Assembly (NCBI GenBank): GCA_019321725.1
Contig: CM033113.1
Coordinates: forward strand, 9,734,001-9,798,000
Source of the DNA: Paulownia fortunei
Taxonomy: Eukaryota; Streptophyta; Magnoliopsida; Lamiales; Paulowniaceae
Reading direction: 5' to 3'
Length of the DNA: 64,000 nucleotides
In this document: positions 23,940 through 40,598 of the stretch, piece by piece
How positions within the stretch are numbered: position 1 is the stretch's first letter
Layout: each line of letters begins with the position of its first letter
Program-made: the position numbers and the translations under genes
The notes under the pieces: model-generated
Told to the model about the DNA's origin: nothing
The model's input: only the letters and a program-made list of their open reading frames with translations
The model's database searches: none

Positions 23940-26500
23940 GTAAATTGTAAAAAGACACTAAATTGGGAGAGGAGTTTCACGAATAATGTACAGAGGTTTT
24001 GAGTCAAATTACTAGGGAGCCCTTGCGAGTTGTTTGGCATTATTCATGATGTCAATATAGTTCTAGTGAGAACTAAGGACTAGTATTAGGGACGTAACCA
24101 GAAATTTCAATTTTGGGAAGTGAGAATAATTTTTTTTTTTTAAAAATAACGGATAAAAAAATATTTTCAACCATATAAAAGACAATTTGATTATTTTTAA
24201 AAAGGGATAAATTTTAAAATTTAATTAGTTTATAGATGAAATCTATATTTATATAGATTTGAGGGAAACATTTAGTTTCGTCCCTACTTAATTGACTTAA
24301 ATCACATAAATCTCTATATATGGTACTTTGTTTAATGACTTAAATAAGGAAACTCAACTCTACTACATTCCAAAATTCTTAAATTACACATTAAATATTA
24401 GTAAACATTAGTTTAAAAAATAATAACAGTTTTTCAGTCATGACTATTATTTATCATGACTATTATTTAAAGGACAAAATTTATTGAAACTTTATTATTG
24501 GTGATGGAGAATGAGAAGAAATACACTACAAGTGAAAAAGCTAAGATATAATAAAAAAATATGATAATAATTCGTAGAAAGTTCTTTCAAGGGCAAAAGT
24601 GATCGCCAATAAAATAAATTCTAAAATTTTGCTATAAAAAAGAGAGGAAGAAGATGGAGAGTTTGCAATAGCGCAAATTACAAATTGTAAAGATGAGTTT
24701 GTTGCGTGGATATTTTAATAATCTTAATATTTTCCCTTCATTGTCAACATAATTTTTTTTTTTTAAAAAAGATCACTTTATTCAACCATTTTTAACGGTT
24801 GTGTTAAAATAATGATCACTAACTTAGGTTTTTTAAATCAAATAAAACCAAAATATAATTTGAGATCCGACAATAATTTCTACAAGATATATTACCCTAC
24901 TTGTATTAATCTTCATTATGTTTAGTATATACTCTCTAATCCATTTTCAATCTTAAATATTTGAACATCTGATGCTTTCACATTTTTATCACCACACCAT
25001 TTACTAGAATTCACAATTTTGAGATGGATGGAATCTGATTACCAAACAGAGCCTTAGCAATGATTGTTGGACAACACATGTGATGGAGGGCAAATTGGGA
25101 AAGTGGATCTGTCTGTTTATTTTCATAATAGGTTGATAAAAATGTTGTGGGGTTTTTGTTGGACTTTTGCCAGTGCTGGTCATTTCACCATTTCCCATTG
25201 GGGTGGTGGGGGGTGGGGTTCAACGAATCAGACACATTGATGGATAAATGTCTCACAGGGGGCACGTGAAAAAATCTGTGAAGGAGAGTGATTTTCCACC
25301 GTTGGCTAAAATTTTGCTTTTCGTCGTTTTATAATTTCTCGTTTGCTAGGATTGATTGATAGGAAAATGGGATGCCCGTAATTATGGCCGCCATTGCGTT
25401 TGGTGACGAAATGACAAAATCAACTGTCTGAAATTTAGGTTAATTGCGTCACTGTCATTCATTAACTACTCCTGTCAACTCTGGTCTAGCCCAACTTTCT
25501 CCCTCCCATTAGTTTAATTGGATATATAATTTTAGATCAAAATTAAAAAATAAAAATTTATAACCCAAAAACAGTAATTAGGAGTTAATGTGATGACGGT
25601 ATCACATGTGAAAATATACTTATTCGAAAAAGAGAATTTTTATTTTATGAAATAAAATTTTATTTTGAGCCAGCCTGAAAATGAAATACAAAAATCACAA
25701 GTCTGAGACTAAATTAGTACTATATTATGTGATATATTGTCTTTATTCTAATTTATGCCTATTATTTCTATTTTGAAATGTTCTAAAATATAGTTCTATT
25801 TTTTAAAACTACCATATTAGTTAAATTAATGATTTAATATCATTAGCTTTGAACCACTAATTTGAATTAATAATGTAATAATACACAAAATTTCTAATTC
25901 TCATCTAAAATTTCATATAAAGTCAAATGAAAGTTGTGTATTGTAGATATTTCATCCAATATAAATACACTAAATGCAATATCTACTAAGTGTTCTATTT
26001 TTGAAACATCCACCGTTCAATTACCTATTTTTTTATAAAATAAGATAAAAATAATTATTAAAATACTCAATATATAATATGTCGAATATAGCATGTATTT
26101 GACATGCTGAAATATTGGAATTAAGCAGTCGCAGAATTTTTCCTATATTGTTAATATCTTCATTTATTATGCAGCCGCACACTATATACATATGTATCTT
26201 GCATTGGAAAATATGTTACCACTAATATTACCTAATATATATAACCGAATTTGAGTACACATTATATACAAAATACATAAACCGAATACCTATCATTCAC
26301 CATAGCTACCCCCTCCCCCACCACCACCACCACCACCACCACCCACCCAAAAAAAAAAATAATAATAAAAAAGGAGAAGAAGAAGAAGACAGAACGAACA
26401 AGAAAGAAATCCACAAAATAGGGCCCCACGCAGCCAGAATTTTGATATTCTTTCGTTCTAGTAGCATAGTGGACAACGAATTAAAAGGAAAATGTTCATC
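23940..26500. other. Intergenic region between AGPS promoter and RABB1 3' end
   Basis: It contains the distal AGPS promoter, then AT-rich DNA and a CCA microsatellite (26318-26343). No gene was found. Confidence 0.5.
26318..26343. repeat. CCA trinucleotide microsatellite
   Basis: About eight CCA units flanked by C-rich and A-rich runs, in intergenic DNA. Confidence 0.85.
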
Positions 26501-26577
26501 AGAGACGCAATTAATGAATAAATCTTATTTTGGCATTCTACAAAGGCAACTGGTATATTATCTTAAACAAGAAACTT

Positions 26578-26748
26578 ATGAGCCTCTCATGGGATAAATG
26601 GGATAAAGCTTTGCCCAGTACAACTGTAGAAGCTCACAGAAATTTCAAGACAAACTTGATGACAAGACTTCATCCACCGGTTAGTGAAATGTTGAAAAAT
26701 AAAAAAAAAGATAGGAAGAACTACTTAGAAAAGAATAAACAATCATAG
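26578..26748 (+). CDS. Unrecognised 56-residue ORF downstream of RABB1
   Basis: An ATG-initiated frame that stays open upstream to about 26530. It has protein-like composition (Trp-rich start WDKWDKALP, then a basic Lys/Asn-rich end). It converges on the RABB1 stop codon 87 bp away. I see no promoter or splice partner, and I do not recognise a family. It may be a decayed gene fragment or chance. Confidence 0.2.
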   Translation: MSLSWDKWDKALPSTTVEAHRNFKTNLMTRLHPPVSEMLKNKKKDRKNYLEKNKQS

Positions 26749-26834
26749 AAACAACAGATTTTTTTAATTTTTTTTTCTGTTACCCTTTTCCCGTGGTGTG
26801 AAACAATTTAAGATCTGTTTAAAGCATCAACATT

Positions 26835-30129
<3,295 letters not shown>

Positions 30130-31104
30130 GGTTTTCCAGGATCAAACTGCAAACTTCGTAACAAAATTAACGTTAAAAAAATAAGAGAGATCCGAGAAAC
30201 AATCGAAAAACGAAAATGAATGGATGGATCGGTTTTGGATGAATTGCCGCTTAATGTATATTGTAGAAACAAAGGATTGAAGAAGAAAGGAGGAGAGACA
30301 GACGCAACACTTCTCTTTCCTTTCTTCTGTTCTTCTTTTCCCCCTTTTCTCTTTCTGGGAAAAGAGAGGTTAAATTCCGGGAAAAAGAAGAAAGATGTTG
30401 AACGTGGGAAGAACCGTAGAATGAATATATCCACTGTTATGAACTGTCGATTTTGCTTCGTTGGAGGGAATTCTTTTTAAGTCGCAGGTCAATAAAGTTG
30501 ACCTTTAAAATATATGTGAACATAAAATTATAGGAAATTCTAATTTTTTGCAATTTAAGATCACCAATCATAATATTCGATACTTGAAAATTACAAAAAA
30601 AAAATATGGAATTCTAATTTTTTGCAATTTATCATGGAATTAGTATACCTAAGTTATTAACTTAGTAAACTTTACAAGAAAAATTACATTCAGCACAATT
30701 AGTTTTTATTCTTAATAACTAGTATTTTATGGAATTAAACTTATCTTGGTGTCCTTTTAGTTTAGATTATTTCTTATTAAATGAATAAGAAAAATAATTT
30801 TGAAACTCGATTGCTTATAAAAATTAATACTGAAAAATTATTAGTAACTAATATTTACTAACTAGGATTACATAACCAATAGTTCCAATAGAAAAACTTT
30901 TCAATAATATTTTTCCGCAGACAAATATTGATCTGCTTTGCAGATGCAATAGGAATTGACTACAACTCATATATATTATCTGCTTCTTGTCAACCTCATA
31001 CAGCATGTTAGTACAGGTAAAAAGAAATCCAGTTGGAGCAAGAATAGCCAATTGGCTTAAATTCAACTTGTAAGAAATTCCATTCCAGAAATGTGTCTGT
31101 TCCT
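30130..31104. other. RABB1 5' region and spacer to the subtilase 3' end
   Basis: Directly upstream of the RABB1 ATG (30130-30470) lies a pyrimidine-rich leader on the minus strand, fitting a 5' untranslated region. From about 30480 to 31100 the DNA is AT-rich. A short near-repeat reading GGAATTCTAATTTTTTGCAA occurs near 30607, with a related copy near 30533. Confidence 0.5.
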
Positions 31105-34100
31105 CTATAGTTGTTTCACCACAATTGGACTTCTTACATAGTGCCTACCATCAGACCATGTCAACTGGCCAAATACATAGTCCCTCCTAGCACCAGGTTT
31201 TCTAGCCTTTAGTGTAACCCTGAAGGCTTTCTCCTCCCCAACTGATTCGAACTTCAGGGTATCTGGCTCGATGTGGACTGATATTCCAGGTGGGCTTCGG
31301 ACACGAGCTTTATAAGTACCTGGTGAACCAACATTCTTTACCTTTCTAGTCACAGTAACTGAGCCATTGAGGCAGGGAACTGTGACTGAGGGGTAGTTCA
31401 AGTTGATGAGGCTAATGGGGTCATGGCATGTGTATGGTTCTTCTGAGAACAATTGGATTTGAGTTTGGTTATAGCCAAGAGCACATAGGAAGTTCAAGTA
31501 GTCAATCGTTGCTAAATCATAAACCAATCCAGGGTCCATTGCGCGGTTAGGTTGCACGTGCCCTCCTCCATAACTGAACGGCGTAGCTTTGGAGTAGGAT
31601 GCATTTGTCAATGGCTTCAATGTGTTATCACGTGTCCTTGCTGCAAGAAACCGATAAGAGTATTGGTGATGCAGCTCACAAATTTAAAGAATGTGGAGAA
31701 CTTTTTGTTACCTCAATGCAGGCTAAGTTTTAAGAAAATCTTGAGCATTTTGAATCACTGTTGTCCATCCATATCTTGGAAAAGATTATGGGGTAACAGA
31801 TATTTTAGTAGTACTAATGATTTTGTGCTTTTAGTCAGTCCTTACCAGTGGTCATGATGGCAGATTTAATAGCTGCAGGGCTCCAATTTGGGTGGAGGCT
31901 CTTCAAAAGGCCGACGACTCCAGAAACATGAGGGCAAGACATTGAAGTGCCTGATACTGAATTGAACAGAACACGTCGCACGTCAAAATCTTGATTTGTT
32001 GGTCCTTGGGCTTCAGTATAGGCAGCTATGACGCTCACTCCTGGAGCAGTGATATCCGGCTGAAAACAAATACTGTTGAATTAATACGATAATATATCTT
32101 TGCCTTAAGGAGATTTACAAGAGAAATGATTGAGTAGCATTCAAAACCTTTAGAATTTCTGGCGTAATGGTATTTGGTCCTATCGATGAAAAAGCTGCCA
32201 TGAACGGAGCTGGCTTCGTGCCCAACTGAGTTGTAGCTTTGGTGATATAAGCCATGGGAGACCTGCCATCATATTTGCTATGATTCATTTGAAGGCACAG
32301 AAACCAAAAGACTATTTCTATGTCAATAATGAGGACTATATATAAGATCCATTAGTCCATCAATAGTTTAATCTTAGAATTTTTTTAGAAGGCATATATA
32401 AACTGGATGCATTCTAACCTTGTCGAACTGATATAAGAGAAAAGAGCAAGTCCATCTGTGTAATTGATTTGTGAAGCAGGTAGGACATGAGGATCAGCAA
32501 GGATTTCATTCCCAGAAACCTGGTTGTTTGCTAAAACCATTCCTACAGCTCCAGCCAAGGCAGCTTGCTCGCCTTTGTCAACCCTTGCATTTTCTCCCCG
32601 TAGACAGACCAAGATTTTCCCCTTCACCTTTTCAGGGTCCAGAGTTCCAGCTTTACAGAGCTCGCTGCATTAGTACAAAATGGTTTACTTCATTAGTATT
32701 GAACTTTCTTATGAAGCTAAAAGCATAATTTTTCGCAAAAACAACATTAGTTTGGAGGAGTTCCCGACAACTACAAGAATGCAATGCTTATGTCCTTACG
32801 CTTCGTCAGCTGATGCATTAGCAGCTTTGGCATATCTAGCAGAAATTATTTGGAATGACTTCTTTTTCGGCAATGATTTAGCTGAAAGGCTTTCTCCCTG
32901 TGGAGCAATAAAATAATTTTATGTGACCATTAACTTGAGTATCATTGAAGACAAAACCAAAATAAATATAGTCTCTAAATCTGAACTGTGAATCTCTGTG
33001 TATGCTCATATACATAGGAAAAAGACAATGCTTCACTTAAAGGCGAATCACAGAGTTGGAAGAGAACCTGCAATTTTTTTCACAACAGATATCTACAGAT
33101 AAAAAAACTCCAATGATTTGAAAACCATACATCGTTTAACTACAGTAATTTGAAAACCAGACAATGTTGTACCAATGAAATTTGAAAGGGAAATTCAAAA
33201 TCTTAGATGTTACCTGAACAAGATTATAATAGAAGGAAAAGGTAAGAATGATACAGCTTAAAACTATTTATTCCTCTGTTCAGATATTCCTGGAGAACTT
33301 ACTGTACTTGGTGTAATCAGTTAGTCTGGGAAGCCGTTTTCTGAAAGTAATAACTAGTACTAATTTAAATATGAAAACACCTTTTCCAGCATCATATATA
33401 AGGTAACACTCTGTCAACTTTCCATGTTCTCTATCCTGTACAAAAATCTCCATTTTATAGAAGAACAAACATATTTCGAAAAGTTCAAATATTTTCAAGT
33501 ATTATATGAAACATCTGTCCAAGTTCTATGTTCTCCACACTATACAAAAAGGGTAGTTGAAAACCTAAAAGGGAATAGAAGAAAGATTTACCGTGAAGCG
33601 CATTTTGTTCCCCAGGATTACATAACTAGGAAATTGGCGGTCCATGGTGCTTGCCCCAACTGTGATCAGCCAAGGTGCAACATTTGAAACTGTACCAGCA
33701 TCAGGTCCTGAATTACCAGCCGAGCAAACGACAACAATGCCATGCTTCACTGCATGAAATGACCCAATGGCAACGCTGTCGTTATAAAAGGGAACAGGAT
33801 CTCCTCCAAGAGAAACTGATAGCACATCAACTCCATCATGAATGGCTATATCAAAGGCAGCCAAGATATCTGCATCGAAGCATTCATTGCCACCCACAGG
33901 AGGCCAGCACACCTTGTAAGCAGCCACTCTGGCTCTTGGTGATCCTCCTTTTGCTGTTCCATTGCCTAACCCAAAAACACTTGCTCCAGGCACAAAATTA
34001 CCACCTGCTGTTGATAAGGTGTGTGATCCATGGCCTTCAGTGTCTCTTGGTGAGTCGAAGGAGGAATTGAGTGGTCCCACAACTGCACCATATCCTTTGT

Positions 34101-36863
34101 TGAAGTATCTGGCTCCAATGAGCTTCCTTCATACAGAAACAACATGCACATAATGATAGGATAAGATGATGTCAGGAGTATATCTTGGACAGCATCACAA
34201 ATTTTCTGAAAAATATATAAAGTAGGTGTACCCTAAAATTACAGTGTTTATTCATCAAGGCTTTTGAATTTTCTTTTTTGATTTCAAATAGTAATTGACC
34301 AAGTTTGATCTGTTGGTTTTGCAAGCAAATCTATCTGACACAGGAACATTAAAAACTACGACAAGGAATTAATTTTGCTCGGAATGATTAGTTCTAGAAC
34401 ATTCAATAAGGCAGCAGTGATATAGTGGAGAAAAGGAGTAGATAGGTGTTCCGGCCTATATTAAATGAAACTTATTTATGATGCCAATAAAATTTGGAAC
34501 ATGAGGAAATCTTCTACCTCCACTCTTCCTATTCTTCATTATAAATGAACTTGAGCTGTGGGTAAGTGATTTGAATGGTCCTCAATTAGGATCACCATTT
34601 GTGACTAAACAATCAAGAAATGTAGCCATGTTGTGCATTGTTGAGTCTTCGAACTTGGTTTTAAGGAGTGAATCAAAAACATTTTGGCCTGATAAAAAGC
34701 AACTTAACAATGAATGTATTAGTTATAATCCATAATGGAAACTTTTGGAAGACAGTTGTTTTCATGGTTTAGTTGACAGCCAATATTCTACGTATATTCC
34801 TTGCTCCTAGAATAAAAGGGCCGAAGTGATCTTATTGAGACTACATATTACTTCAAGTCCCCCATCTATCACTGTCCGGAGCTGGGTGATGATTTCCAAC
34901 ATCTTGCACAGAATTTGCAACACATCTTTACAAACAAAAGAACTAAACAAGAAAAAATAACAGCAGGGGAAATTTGTCAATTTAAGGAATACAAGACTCC
35001 TATAGTGAAGGAGATCTTTAAAACTGAAGAAAATGTAGGAAACAAAGATGAATCTCAAGAGGAGTTGTATTGATAAGTTGCAAAAAGTGTATAGAGGAAT
35101 AGAACCTGTTGCAATGAAAGCTGGCATCCAAATCATTTTGGCAAATTCCTCTCCACTTTGATGGAATTGGTCCCATTTCTTCATCACTAAAGCTTTTTGA
35201 ATCTGGCCACACACCTGTTTCAATCACATAACAAATGAAAGTGGGAATGCCGAAAAAGGGCCTAGGACTGATATGACAATGAAACCACAAAGAGAAAGAC
35301 ATTAAACTAATGATACAATTTGCTCAACTGTGAGATCTTTATATGTAACTTTCTCTTAATTGGCAGTTATTTATGTTGCTCATAATCCATTCGCTGTCTC
35401 AGTTTTGCTAAACCATGTAATTTACCCACGGTAAACGGTAATTTTTGCTTCCATGTTAATAAAACTTCTGCATAGTATGGCCCTCAAATTCCAGCAGTGT
35501 TCCATTGATACTTCTACATAAAACCCTCTGTAATGCCTCTGTGTTGCTACAAATTTATTATATATTCCAATGTTTTAGTCGGTACTATAACTTTATAGCT
35601 AAAAGATATTTCTTACATCGTCCCAAGCCATGATGCAATATGAGAAAAAGGGATTCAAATCAACCAAGTACAGGAACCTTTGCTGATAAAACAACTTTTT
35701 TTATGAATCGACAGGGTCACAATTACCAAAATAGTTGTAGAAGGTGCTGGTTGGCCATGTATAACATCCCAATGAGATATGGGGAAGCACAAATCTTATC
35801 TAAAAACTAATCATCTTTGGCTCTAGAACCCCACATTGCCATTATTCTAATTTGTGGAGCATAAACAACAAGTTGTCTTACATCAAAGAAGTGCATGATG
35901 CAGACTGGGTTTCCTGCTACAAAGTTCCAAACATAGATGGGAGAAAACAATAAAATAATTCCATAACCAAACAGATTCAAGTTGGATACTATCTTAATAA
36001 TTGAAGAAAAAAGGCGATAGTCTTGGACTAAATTTATTTACTGTTTGAATGGGCTAGATTTTCAGATAATAATTTCAGAAGAATTAACTATTGAATGAAA
36101 TTTTTTGACAAGATAAAACTAACCAGTATCAAGATTGGCAATAATGGTATCTTCACCGAATCTGGCCTTCTTCCACAGAGAGCTAGCACGGATTTCTCCA
36201 TTGTCCTCGAGCCCCAAAAAATCCCATGACCTGGTTGTGTGTAATTTTCTTCCTTGATTCAAGAACACTGATACAACCTTGGGATGCTCTGCACATCAGG
36301 TGATACTAAACATAGTTAGAACTAACAAGTGTGAAACATTGACTTCTCCAAATCACTTACTGGATATTTGAGATGCTTCTTCATCTTCGAGAGTTGCAGC
36401 AAATCCATTGATGTGTCTAGTGTAAGAGTAGAAAATGGCATCTCTGGCCTTATCAGAACTGCAGTGGAAGAAAGAAGATGATGTAAGAGTTCAAATAAGT
36501 GAGAAAATGAACCAAAAAAAAAAAAAAAAATTCTCCGTCTTCATGATTTTTTGCAAACTTCACTTACCTTCCCAAGAATGATCCAAGAAACTCATAATGA
36601 GACTCTGTTACTCTATCATAATCAGTGGATGTGACTTCTGTTCCATGTGAATGAGCTCCCAAGTATACCACATATGACTAGACAAAAGGAGTGATATCAA
36701 GAAATAAAATAAAATTATACTCTATCATTAACCACTACAAATAATTATTGAAAGCAGTCAGGCTATAAATGCTAACCTTTTTGGTGGCAAATGTGGGTCT
36801 AAGCAATAGTGTTAAAACAAGTGAAAGGAGGTAAAGGGTGGAAGCATGAGTACTAGCTTTCAT
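31105..36863 (-). CDS. Secreted subtilisin-like serine protease, SBT5 (AIR3-like) type
   Basis: Eleven coding exons (minus): 36777-36863, 36568-36677, 36361-36458, 36124-36288, 35106-35214, 33592-34126, 32800-32897, 32419-32664, 32148-32262, 31846-32059, 31105-31640. All join in phase to 770 residues. Order of parts: signal peptide (residues 1 to about 25), I9 inhibitory propeptide (about 30-110), S8 peptidase with an inserted PA domain (about 370-480), and a C-terminal fn3-like domain (about 660-770). The catalytic set is complete: Asp152 (DTGVW), His222 (GHGSHT), oxyanion Asn328 (SAGNSGP) and Ser560 (SGTSMSCPH). The usual SSRGPN segment reads SSIGPN here. Plant SBT5 enzymes act in the cell wall; AIR3 is linked to lateral-root emergence, but substrate and role here are inference. 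The open frame upstream of the chosen ATG starts only at a GTG. The gene looks intact. Confidence 0.96.
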
Positions 36864-37527
36864 TGCTCCTTCTTTGGTGATTCTTTTTGATCTCTTTGAA
36901 CTCCAAGTTTCCACTCCTCCCACCTCTTGCCCACTAAAGAAATATAATGGCAGTCCCTCTTGGGGTGCAGTTTCTATTTAAAAGTTCTTGATGCTGTGGT
37001 GTTGACCTTTCAATGGGGAAAAAGTTGAGAATCTCATCATTGTTTGACTTTATATTTTAAGGCAGTGGTACTAGCAATGTGATGCTAGATGTAATTCTTA
37101 GGAGGTCTTAATATCAGAATTTTAAAATAATTAGAATAATAATGTATAGTAGATCCACATGAATTTCACCATATTAACGAATGTGATTGTACTAAACTTT
37201 AATGTTCCGAGTCCTAAAAATAGTTGGTAATGCTAGCAGTTACATTGTAATAATTGACTTTTTTGGATATTTGTCTGCCTAATAAGAAATGATAATGTAT
37301 ATTATATTGCATGGAAGCAAGCACTAACTCTTTAATTTTTATCTCCCATGTTTTCCTAATACAATCAAGGATATCCTAGTTGAGGTAACATCTATTAATC
37401 AATGTGAGGAAGAATTAGGCACAATATACATAGCTCACAAGCAAAAGCTCCCCAACATTTTGAGTAGGATAAAAAGGCCATCCATGAAGTTCATATGGTG
37501 CAGTGAGATAAGATGACATAATGTAAT
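36864..37527. other. Promoter region of the subtilase gene
   Basis: On the minus strand a TATA-like TTTAAATAG lies near 36974-36982, about 115 bp upstream of the ATG. Beyond that the sequence is AT-rich with no gene. Confidence 0.4.
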
Positions 37528-38690
37528 GTTAGGATTTGACTTCAGTATCCATAGAATTATGATTTCTAGTTCTAGGAAAAGTAGTAATCAAGTAATTTAT
37601 TCCTATATAGAGGAGTGATTACTAATCATTTGGGACATACTCGTGAGACCTTGTTTGAGTTTTGAGTGGGGCATTACAAAGAGAGTGATTTTTTGGTAAT
37701 TTGAGAGTAGTTGCACAAGGGGTTTTATTTTCTTGATTTGGGTATTAAACTCAAAAGTATACATTGTACCGATAAATTTTTGTCATTGTGGAATAAGAAA
37801 AGTTTCTTGACCTAGGTGGATGCTTTCGAACCATGTAAATTTTTTTATGATTTATTTTCATTCTTCATATATTAATTTTGTCCGTAAATTTATTGATGTA
37901 ATTTGTGGATTACTGATAAATTAAAATCTAAAATCTTAATTGAAATAGATATGTCGATAGTAAATCACTTTACAGTTCAACAATTTGACGGTAAAGAAAA
38001 TTTCACTCTTTAACAATGGCGGGTGAAGATCTCTTCATTCAACAAGGCTTAGCAGTAGCATTGAAATGAAATGAGGGATTGCAAACAACATTATCAATAA
38101 TGTTGTGAATGATGACTTGGAATATTCGACAATATGATTATGGGCAAAGTTGGAGAAGTTGTATATCGGGAAGAATTTGTTCATAAAGTTGCTTTTAAAA
38201 TAGCAATTATTCACGTTGAACATACTAAAAGGTGACAATCTTATGGATCAGATAAACCAGTTCAACGTACTGTTGGATAAATTTTAAATAGTTGATGTGA
38301 AAATTGAGAAAAAAGATAAATGCCATGTTGCTTCTTAGCTTAATTACTTCCTAATTTGTATGATAGTCTAGTGACGATGTTGCAACAGGGGAAAGAACAA
38401 ACTTCAAGTGTGTAAAAGCATCATTTTTGTCTTATGAAAAGAAAAATGACAAACTAGACAGAGGGAAAGAGTTTGCATTGGTTACCTAAGAAACAAATTG
38501 TAACAGATTGACATCTGATCGTGGATCAGTGAACAATAGGTTAAGTTCAAAGATCAGATAAAATGACAAAATATCACAATTGACACGAGAAATGTCACAT
38601 ATAAACAGTATTGCCATTATAATTATAAGGATAGTGAAAATGGCGATAAGAACAATTTAGTGGTGACATACAATGAAAATATAAGTATTT
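37528..38690 (+). mobile_element. Broken Ty1/Copia fragment (5' LTR, leader and gag remnant)
   Basis: TGTTAGGATTTGAC at 37528 looks like the start of a Copia LTR, followed by leader-like sequence. From about 37952 a gag-like frame reads with many breaks: QQFDGKENFTL, a stop, then KDLFIQQGLAVAL-like residues in other frames, and later EKLEKLYIGK- and QINQFNVLLDKF-like gag motifs. The nucleocapsid region near 38610-38650 is recognisable only in outline. No protease, integrase or reverse transcriptase follows, and I found no second LTR. It is an old truncated copy, distinct in sequence from the full Copia at 45337. Confidence 0.65.
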
Positions 38691-39852
38691 CTTCTTGAAA
38701 TAATTGAATTCTAAATTTTGAATGCATAATGCATGTGTGGTCCCCAAACAATTATTTTGATTCACTTCAATGAAAACGACAAATATTTTGATAGTATATA
38801 ATGACAGTAAAATATTATTTTTATCTATAAATTTTTTATTATGATATGTGAATTTATAATAAATTAAATATCCATCCTTAATTGCTTTTGTTGTGACCAA
38901 CATGTAATTAGGCATCTTTGCCAAAACAAAGAGCTCAGTCAAGATACACCCAAGAAAAACATCTAAACCTACCAGGACTACAAGATGGTGAAATCTTATC
39001 TCCATAAACAAAACTTGACAGAGAAGTAAAAATAATTCACCAACAATATGGTCCAAAAGTTTTTAGCAAGACAAATCAGACAAGAAGTAATGTTAATGTC
39101 CTCAGCTAAATTAACTTCTGCAGCTGTCTTACTCAGTGAATGTAAGTTATTGAGGTCAGAGATAGAAAAATAACTTAGAGACATCCACTGGGAAACTATG
39201 CACCAAAGAAACAGCCTAGTTTTAGTGATGCTTCCTCATCATGGTATGAGGACCACTCAAGCTCCACATTTAACGGAGCAAAACCAGTATATATACTTAT
39301 TTTATTATTATTATTGATTTAAAGGATGAATTGGAGAAGTTGGGTTACACGAATACGAATATTATATGATATAGATGCGCGTGACAATATAAAAAATAAA
39401 AAAATATGATAAAGTTTGAATACATTAGCTAATAATAAATGATTTTATTTAGATTAAGAAACACAATACATAAATTTATTTGAGTTAAGAAAAGCAACAC
39501 TTGAAATATGTAATATTTAGTAATTCATGTCAAATAGAATTATGTTAGTGCTGTTTTTGTAAGAAGAATGATGCATCAACAAAAAGCAGTGTAACATAAG
39601 TAGGGTGAAATTATTAAATTCAAAAAAAAAAAAAATACAATGAAAAAGTTATTTCGTAATTCTTAATTTTTTATATTTCTACTTTTTTTTATACCATATA
39701 ATTTTTGTTTTTATTAATCTTTTGGATATGTATTAGCTTATCAGGTGGGTACACGTATTCGAGAAATATCTAATTGTATAACATCATGTCGAAGTATGTA
39801 ACAAGAGTACAATTTTCTTTTCATAAGTATTCATTGACCAGAGCGGGGTGGT

Positions 39853-39867
39853 GGGGGGGGGGGGGGG
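39853..39867 (+). repeat. Poly-G run of about 15 bases
   Basis: A continuous G tract within a GT/GG-rich segment; the exact length may be unreliable because such runs are error-prone in sequencing. It lies inside an ORF (39774-40190) that I do not accept as a gene. Confidence 0.8.
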
Positions 39868-40544
39868 TGTTTGGAAGAGATGACAAAGAAATTGAAGATA
39901 AGGGTGTTTTGACAAAGAGCATGTGGCCCGGTTGGGGGGGTCCGGTCCCAAGTTATGGACACAATAGTGGGGACCCGTGGAGCACTGGAATCTCAAACTT
40001 TTGTGGGCTGAGGGCTCAGCCATGGGTTGGACTTTACCTAAAATATGGGTTCAACTTCAAGATTCAAGCAGCCTTTCGAAAATTGCAGCTGCAAAGCCGC
40101 ACTAGAAGAGCATTAAGTCAAATACTTGGGATTCGGGTTCCCATTTCCCACTATCACTGGAGCCTAGAGTTAAAAATACTTGAGGGCTGACCCAAAAAAG
40201 TAAGTGAAAATTGACAACTCATCCAAATCTCATCTTATCAATTTGGGGGAGTTGGATCTCGAATCTTTAACTGATTAAAGATTTAATTGGCATATTAAAG
40301 GATCCATAATATGAATTGAAGTCAATGGAGCAAGTTTGGGATGAATGATCCGTTCCATTTAAGATCCGAATCAGTTCGTTCTTGAATCTTGACTAACTGT
40401 AAATATTAATAGATTATTTTTTGTGTAAGCGTAGCATAAATTATTCAAGCTTGAATTTTGTTTGAAAATTTGAATTTCTTTATGATTTGATTTCAATATT
40501 ATTTTATGAACTACTATTTAAATTCGAATTTTTTATTTACTTAC

Positions 40545-40598
40545 GATGCATTGTCTAAGTAATAAGGTTAAGATGCATTGTTCAAGTAATAAGGTTGA
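40545..40598 (+). repeat. 27-bp direct tandem repeat, two copies
   Basis: Units 40545-40571 and 40572-40598 both begin GATGCATTGT and end AATAAGGTT(A/G)A, with only three differences visible. Confidence 0.85.

Noticed and set aside
38595..39184. Minus-strand ORFs of 153 and 62 residues
   Set aside because: Composition is AT-driven, no family motif is visible, and the first overlaps the end of the Copia gag remnant on the other strand.
39774..40190. 138-residue plus-strand ORF
   Set aside because: It runs through a poly-G tract of uncertain length and has no recognised domain or codon pattern.
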